Translations under genes and position numbers: made by a program
Shown here: positions 59,452 to 64,000 of the stretch, piece after piece
Layout of the letters: every line of letters begins with the position of its first letter
Position numbering within the stretch: the first letter of the stretch is position 1
Source of the DNA: Candidatus Albibeggiatoa sp. nov. NOAA
Lineage (GTDB): Bacteria > Pseudomonadota > Gammaproteobacteria > Beggiatoales > Beggiatoaceae
Direction: 5' to 3'
Assembly: GCA_025800385.1 (NCBI GenBank)
Contig: JAOXRS010000173.1
Coordinates: 1-64,000, forward strand
DNA length: 64,000 nt
The notes under the pieces: generated by a model
The model's database searches: none
Seen by the model: only the letters and a program-made list of their open reading frames with translations
What the model was told of the DNA's origin: nothing

Positions 59452-59503
59452 TTTATGGATTTATAGTTGTCCCACAAGTAAAAACAACTTTAAGGAGAAC
59501 ATC

Positions 59504-60532
59504 ATGTTTAAATCCATTTGGCTGACATGGGGGCTGGCTATTTTGCTACCTGCACATGTACAAGCTGCGCTCGAAACCACTGAAACTAAACCAAGCTGTC
59601 AATATCCGACCCAGCTAATTGCACAATATCCACAACAAGAATTAAGTACAGACGAAATCAGTCATTTACTGTATTTGCGTGGTGTGGAAAAGGTTGCATA
59701 TGATGTTTATGACAGTTTATCCCATCGTTGGCAATATCAAAATTTTTCTAATATCGAGCATGAAGAAAGTGCGCATCAAGATTTAATTACAACCTTACTT
59801 GCTAAATATCAAATAGCTGACCCATACATTGCGCATTCTGCTCGTGGTGTGTATCAGGAACAAGCGTTACTTGATGTATTCAGTTTATTGGTTTCTCAAG
59901 GCTTGCAGTCATTTGCTAGCGCATTGCAAGTCAGTGTCATGATTGAAGAGTTTGAGATCAAGGAATTACAAAGGTTGTTGATTGCAACGGATAACACAGA
60001 TGTACAATTTGTTTATCAGAATTTATTAAAAGATTCGCGTAATCAATTACATACTTTCATGACGGTATTGCGTGACCAAAATCAAACTTACACCCCCCGA
60101 TATTTGACCTCAGATATATTCCAACAAATCATTGATACACCGAAAGAATTAGACTCAATTTATGATGAGAAAGGTAAACCTGTTGCAAAACCTTGTCCCG
60201 TAAAATTATCTGATAGCCATGAATCTTATAAGTACGATGATGACGATGACCGCGAATATCACAAGTATGATGATGACGATGATGACCGCGAACATCACAA
60301 ATACGATGATGACGACGATGACCGCGAACATCACAAATACGATGACGACGACGATGACCGCGAACATCACAAATACGATGACGACGACGATGACCGCGAA
60401 TATCACAAATATGATGACGACGATGATCGCGAATATTATTCAAATGACAACGACAGAAAGTATGAATCCTATCGTAACTATGAATATGACAGCGAATACG
60501 ATGATGACGACGAATATGAGTACCGTCGTTAA
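59504..60532 (+). CDS. DUF2202 ferritin-like secreted protein with Asp/His repeats
   Basis: Signal peptide (first ~21 residues, LPAHVQA), then the DUF2202 domain (residues ~45-190), a ferritin-like four-helix bundle family: EISHLLYLRGVEKVAYDVYD, FSNIEHEESAHQDLI with the Glu-x-x-His metal pattern, and RNQLHTFMTVL. A repeat region follows (residues ~242-312) of KYDDDDDDREHH units and a Asp/Glu/Tyr-rich end. The repeat offers many Asp and His ligands, so metal (Ca, Zn, Fe or Cu) binding is likely but unproven. GGAGA lies before ATG 59504. Divergent from a QseBC-like system. Confidence 0.85.
   Translation: MFKSIWLTWGLAILLPAHVQAALETTETKPSCQYPTQLIAQYPQQELSTDEISHLLYLRGVEKVAYDVYDSLSHRWQYQNFSNIEHEESAHQDLITTLLAKYQIADPYIAHSARGVYQEQALLDVFSLLVSQGLQSFASALQVSVMIEEFEIKELQRLLIATDNTDVQFVYQNLLKDSRNQLHTFMTVLRDQNQTYTPRYLTSDIFQQIIDTPKELDSIYDEKGKPVAKPCPVKLSDSHESYKYDDDDDREYHKYDDDDDDREHHKYDDDDDDREHHKYDDDDDDREHHKYDDDDDDREYHKYDDDDDREYYSNDNDRKYESYRNYEYDSEYDDDDEYEYRR
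60230..60438 (+). repeat. 36-bp tandem coding repeats (Asp/His-rich)
   Basis: Six units of 11-12 codons, K-Y-(D)5/6-R-E-(H/Y)-(H/Y), very similar at DNA level, so recent or gene-conversion-maintained. The same repeat makes both strands open in several frames; only the plus-strand frame continues a real protein. Confidence 0.9.
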
Positions 60533-60635
60533 CACCCCCTCATACATAAAATAATAAAAGCCTCCCCTTAGATATAAGCACTTTGTGGGTAATGAATACA
60601 CTGCCCACTCTTTTTTTACTTTCTTGGAGTATTCA

Positions 60636-61352
60636 ATGTCTGAACAACTTACCACCTATTCCGTTTGGGATAAAACAACTCGTTGGTTTCACTGGATTAA
60701 CGTAATCTGTATTGTAGGGTTGATCGCAATTGGTCTCATTATTTTCAACGCAAAAACTTTGGGTATCCATGGTGAAGCTAAAGTCTTGCTCAAAGTGATT
60801 CATGTTTATATCGGTTATGTTTTCGTATTGAATTTAGCGTGGCGGCTGATTTGGGCATTTATCGGCAATCGTTATGCGCGTTGGGGCAGTTTATTGCCTG
60901 TAGATAAAAATCTACTACATAAAATCAAAGATTATCGTCAAAACAATACAGCCTATGCAGGACATAATCCATTAGCTAAATTGATGATTAGTTTTTTGCT
61001 TATCATGATGTTAGCGCAAGCAGCGACGGGTTTAGTGTTGGCAGGAACAGACATTTATTATCCACCGTTTGGGTCTGAGATTGCAGAATGGGTTGCTAAA
61101 GAGGGCGTTGATCCTGACAGTTTAATTCTGGGGGACAAATCAATGCTGAATGCAGATGAATATCAAGCAATGCGAGATTTCCGCAAACCATTTATTACGA
61201 TTCACAAATGGGCTTTTTATCTACTATTAATTGCTATTGTTCTGCATATTGCTGCTGTTGTGATGACTGATATTCGGGAAAAAAGTGGGCTTATTTCAGC
61301 GATGTTTACAGGACAAAAAGTATTCGCCAAAAAACCAATTGATATTGATTAA
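60636..61352 (+). CDS. Cytochrome b561-like protein
   Basis: Membrane diheme b-type cytochrome of the Ni/Fe-hydrogenase/b561 class. Hydrophobic segments at ~17-40, ~50-75, ~115-140 and ~195-220; heme-ligand His candidates in TTRWFHWINVICIV, VIHVYIGYVF, and FITIHKWAFYLLLIAIVLHI. The start at ATG 60636 follows GGAG by seven bases; a frame from 60585 overlaps the intergenic region. It lies 100 bases after the DUF2202 gene on the same strand, likely co-expressed. Probably transfers electrons between quinol and a periplasmic partner. Confidence 0.85.
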   Translation: MSEQLTTYSVWDKTTRWFHWINVICIVGLIAIGLIIFNAKTLGIHGEAKVLLKVIHVYIGYVFVLNLAWRLIWAFIGNRYARWGSLLPVDKNLLHKIKDYRQNNTAYAGHNPLAKLMISFLLIMMLAQAATGLVLAGTDIYYPPFGSEIAEWVAKEGVDPDSLILGDKSMLNADEYQAMRDFRKPFITIHKWAFYLLLIAIVLHIAAVVMTDIREKSGLISAMFTGQKVFAKKPIDID

Positions 61353-61625
61353 GTGCTTCTAGTGATTGTTTAAAAAAGATAGCTTTAAATCGTCTATTTA
61401 ATGAGTATTTTATATTGAAAACGGTTTGCAAAAACACAGTAACTCATTGCATGTAAAGATTAATTTCCAAACAACCCAAAATGGTTATCTCAATGAATAG
61501 TCAAGGTTTAATCCTATTTTTTTGTTTAAAATCAACAAATGCGTGATAAGAGGTTTATCTTGCATTTCCCACATAGCCATAGCGTGTTATTATTCGCCTT
61601 TTAAGCCAAAAATACAGGATGTGCT

Positions 61626-62183
61626 ATGACAGAAAGCCTTGACAAAAATACTGTGCAAACTGTCCTGCAAGAAGCAGATTTGCTATGTAGTCAAGCCGAT
61701 GTAGAGCAAGGACTTGACCGCATGGCAGCAGAAATTACCCAAGCACTACAAGATGAATTCCCCATTTGCTTAAGTGTGATGTTAGGTGGTTTAATTTTTT
61801 CTGGCCAACTTGTTACCCGCTTAAACTTCCCCTTAGAACTCGATTATATCCACGCGACGCGCTACCGTGATACCACTCAAGGCCACGATTTAGATTGGAA
61901 AAAACGCCCTAAATTGTGCTTAGAAGGCCGTTCGATTTTGATTATGGATGATATTTTAGATGAAGGTATTACCTTAGAATCCATTATTGAATATTGCTAC
62001 CAATCAGGTGCAAGCAAAGTGTATTCAGCGGTATTAGTAGATAAAGATCGCAATCGTACAGGATTAAGCAAAGCAGATTTTGTCGGCGTAACCGTACCAG
62101 ATCGTTATGTATTTGGTTATGGCATGGACTATAAAGGTCATTTACGTCATGTAGCAGGCATTTACGCGGTGAAAGGTTTATGA
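61626..62183 (+). CDS. hpt: Hypoxanthine-guanine phosphoribosyltransferase
   Basis: Purine salvage: hypoxanthine or guanine plus PRPP gives IMP or GMP. Phosphoribosyltransferase loop ILIMDDILDEGITLESI, the N-terminal PRPP helper LSVMLGGLIFSGQL, and the Lys/Asp base-recognition end FVGVTVPDRYVFGYGMDY. 185 residues, standard. Its stop overlaps the next gene's ATG by four bases (ATGA). The preceding 273 bases hold only its promoter. Confidence 0.93.
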   Translation: MTESLDKNTVQTVLQEADLLCSQADVEQGLDRMAAEITQALQDEFPICLSVMLGGLIFSGQLVTRLNFPLELDYIHATRYRDTTQGHDLDWKKRPKLCLEGRSILIMDDILDEGITLESIIEYCYQSGASKVYSAVLVDKDRNRTGLSKADFVGVTVPDRYVFGYGMDYKGHLRHVAGIYAVKGL

Positions 62184-62917
62184 GCGAATTAGTAGCAATT
62201 ATTGGTGGTACAGGCTTAACAGCATTAGAAGGCTTGGAAATTACGCATAAGGAAATGATGTATACGCCATATGGTGAAGCATCAAGTCCGATTACACACG
62301 GCGTGTATAGTGGCAAACCTGTCATATTTCTGCCACGTCATGGTTCACGTCACACCATTCCTCCACACAAAATTAACTACCGCGCCAATATTTGGAGCTT
62401 ACAAGAATTAGGGGTGAAAAATATCATTGCAGTGGCGGCTGTCGGTGGTATTAACATGGATATGAAACCCAGAGATTTGGTGATTCCACATCAATTAGTT
62501 GATTACACTTGGGGACGTAAACACACCTTTTTCGAAGACAGCAATGTACAGCACATTGATTTCACTGATCCGTATACACCTGAATTACGTGAAAAATTAC
62601 TTGAGGCGGCCAAAGGTTTAGATTTCCCTGTGCATGACAAAGGCGTATACGCAGCGATGCAAGGGCCTAGATTAGAAACCACTGCAGAAATTGACCGTTT
62701 AGAAAAAGATGGTTGCGATTTGGTGGGCATGACGGGCATGCCTGAGGCTGCTTTGGCGCGTGAAGCTGAAATCAATTATGCTTGTTGCTCACTAGTCGTA
62801 AATGAAGCGGCAGGACGTGGGCCTGAACAAATTACTATGGAAGATATTGAGCGTAATTTAGAAGGTGGCATTGAGCGAGTGCGAGAATTATTGTCTAAAG
62901 TATTGTCTTTGATTTAA
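62180..62917 (+). CDS. S-methyl-5'-thioinosine phosphorylase
   Basis: Nucleoside phosphorylase of the MTAP/PNP-2 family. Phosphate site GGTGLTALEG, the RHGSRHTIPPHKINYRAN segment, GPRLETTAEIDRL, and GMTGMPEAALAREAEI for purine binding. 245 residues. In Pseudomonas the close relative converts methylthioinosine, not methylthioadenosine; here the coupling to hpt fits, because the hypoxanthine released is the Hpt substrate. Methylthioadenosine phosphorylase is the alternative. Confidence 0.85.
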   Translation: MSELVAIIGGTGLTALEGLEITHKEMMYTPYGEASSPITHGVYSGKPVIFLPRHGSRHTIPPHKINYRANIWSLQELGVKNIIAVAAVGGINMDMKPRDLVIPHQLVDYTWGRKHTFFEDSNVQHIDFTDPYTPELREKLLEAAKGLDFPVHDKGVYAAMQGPRLETTAEIDRLEKDGCDLVGMTGMPEAALAREAEINYACCSLVVNEAAGRGPEQITMEDIERNLEGGIERVRELLSKVLSLI

Positions 62918-62926
62918 TTCATTTCT

Positions 62927-62967
62927 AAAACTGGTAAGCTTGCTTCACCTCTGGCTGCCAGTTTTAC
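62927..62967 (+). terminator. Hairpin terminator after the phosphorylase gene
   Basis: AAAACTGG (62927-62934) pairs with CCAGTTTT (62958-62965); the loop is 23 bases, and the T-run is short (TTTTA). Confidence 0.55.
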
Positions 62968-63037
62968 CCGCCGAAAATAGCCTTGGTATATGGCTTGCTC
63001 ACAGAGTTTTTTACCTTCATCCAACGGAGTCCCCTGA

Positions 63038-64000
63038 ATGCTTAAAGCCACTTCTCTAATGATTGGGTTATTTTTGATCCCTTTGTTCGCTTATGCAGGT
63101 CAAGTACAACAAATTCATTTTGAAGGCAATCGCTTAAGCATTAAGCATGTGCAATGTCAGCAGCAATCACTCATTCAAGAACCGACTAAGCTGATTATTC
63201 CCTTTAAAAATTGCAGCTCTTATGCAGGCGAACTATTATTAACCCATTCTATTGCTAAAAAAGTTCACTGGGCGCAGCATGATAAAAATACGGTGTGGGT
63301 TGTTGTGACTTTAAAGCCTGATTATCAATTTGAAACACAAGCTATTACCAATCAATTTAACCTTTGTTTTCCTAAGTGCAATCAAAGCCTCGCGTGGCAT
63401 GTTCAATCGGTGAGCAAAATGTCAATCAAACCTCAAATTACGTTATTTAAACTAGGCGGTATTCCATTTATGATGCCGTTGCAAGATATGGGTATCGATG
63501 AATTTATGGATAAATCGATTGGTTTTTTGCCAAAAGATGTGATTAGAGATGGTTTACCGCATTTTGGCTCTCAGCGCGGGGATTGGTTAGGCAAGCCGCG
63601 AAAACATAAAGGCTATGATATTTATACCAATAATATTAATGTACTAGCCATGGCTGATGGTGAAGTGGTTGCGGTGAAACCCGGTAAGCTTTCAGGGATT
63701 TATGTCAAAATCAAACATGAAAAACAGCTATATACTTTATATGTGCATTTAACCAGTGTGAACGTGCAAGAAGGCGACAGCGTCACGCAAGGGCAAGTTA
63801 TCGGTCGAATTGATGGAGCAGCAGGCAACGCGATTCAACCCCAATTGCACTTTGAGATTAAACCAAATGATAAAAGCATCGACCCACTGCCATTAATTGA
63901 GTTGCATTATCAAGACAATGTGCAAATCAGTCAAAAAATCCAACACTATAAAAAACAAATCCCTGCATTTATTCGTTATCGCGAACAACAGTTACAGCAA
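63038..64000 (+). CDS. M23 (LytM-like) peptidase family protein, runs off the window
   Basis: Starts at ATG 63038, with AACGGAG about nine bases upstream. Signal peptide MLKATSLMIGLFLIPLFAYA, a ~150-residue beta-rich N-terminal part, then an M23 domain: RKHKGYDIYTN (HxxxD zinc ligands), LYVHLTSVNVQEGDSV (His), and QPQLHFEI. The HxH motif has Gln-Leu-His, so the first (catalytic) His is gone, while the zinc His is kept. Such degenerate LytM domains often act as activators of AmiC-type amidases. At least 321 codons; 3' end outside the window. Confidence 0.85.
   Translation, partial: MLKATSLMIGLFLIPLFAYAGQVQQIHFEGNRLSIKHVQCQQQSLIQEPTKLIIPFKNCSSYAGELLLTHSIAKKVHWAQHDKNTVWVVVTLKPDYQFETQAITNQFNLCFPKCNQSLAWHVQSVSKMSIKPQITLFKLGGIPFMMPLQDMGIDEFMDKSIGFLPKDVIRDGLPHFGSQRGDWLGKPRKHKGYDIYTNNINVLAMADGEVVAVKPGKLSGIYVKIKHEKQLYTLYVHLTSVNVQEGDSVTQGQVIGRIDGAAGNAIQPQLHFEIKPNDKSIDPLPLIELHYQDNVQISQKIQHYKKQIPAFIRYREQQLQQ

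Noticed and set aside
60230..60438. Repeats read as a possible CRISPR or satellite
   Set aside because: Units are contiguous 33-36 bp codon repeats in frame, without spacers.
60129..60443. Minus-strand frames across the Asp/His repeat
   Set aside because: The periodic repeat keeps several frames open on both strands; only the plus-strand frame joins a signal peptide and the DUF2202 domain.

Overview
The window is one AT-rich stretch of a gammaproteobacterial chromosome. It carries dnaG-rpoD, rpsF-rpsR-rplI, pal, ruvA, murJ, gspG, mla genes, a QseB/PmrA-type two-component system, and an hpt-methylthioinosine phosphorylase pair. Gene content and style (large TPR/coiled-coil sulfotransferase and glycosyltransferase fusions, DUF2202, DUF4126, a MamK-like actin) fit a sulfur-oxidiser of the Thiotrichales/Beggiatoaceae type. 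That placement is inference from general impressions of the proteins, not from a search. No tRNA, rRNA, CRISPR array or intact insertion sequence was seen.

Layout. 1-1351: DUF1272 fragment without a start codon, endonuclease V, diacylglycerol kinase. 1530-8517: TonB-dependent receptor and a membrane-anchored protein on the minus strand, then dnaG and rpoD. 8590-12894: NAGGN-type amidotransferase, Pal, a small unknown protein with a GST, and an acidic-tail membrane protein. 13641-17826: orphan BrnA-like protein coupled to DUF4350 and MoxR, a two-TM channel-like protein with a non-canonical filter, YidD and partner. 18043-25727: ribosomal protein operon, MamK-like actin, outer-membrane barrel, secreted LamG-like protein, amidase, ruvA. 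25888-29042: toxin-antitoxin pair with a toxin that looks inactive, a secreted NTF2-like protein behind a structured leader, and rsgA. 29053-37314: a minus-strand cluster of three very large fusion proteins (sulfotransferases, glycosyltransferases, exostosin-like) with an epimerase remnant between two of them; this looks like a locus for a sulfated surface glycan.

38033-47106: UbiA-family prenyltransferase, murJ, TraB/GumN, gspG, pirin, trhP and unknown genes. 47475-54426: DUF4126, mlaD-mlaC-mlaB, then a second mlaC and a restriction-modification module, then a YadGH-like ABC exporter. The second mlaC and the R-M genes lie between two diverged ~70-bp direct repeats, which suggests a duplication followed by an insertion. 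54601-64000: small secreted protein, SpoIIE-type phosphatase receptor, QseBC/PmrAB-like system divergent from a DUF2202 gene with Asp/His repeats and a cytochrome b561, with two PmrA-type boxes in between; then hpt-mtiP and a truncated M23 peptidase.

The points most worth following up are the MamK-like actin outside any visible magnetosome context, the repeat-flanked mlaC2/R-M insert, the nested-helix leader at 27169-27327, the glycan/sulfation fusion cluster, and the paired 11-bp-period boxes at 59394-59451.
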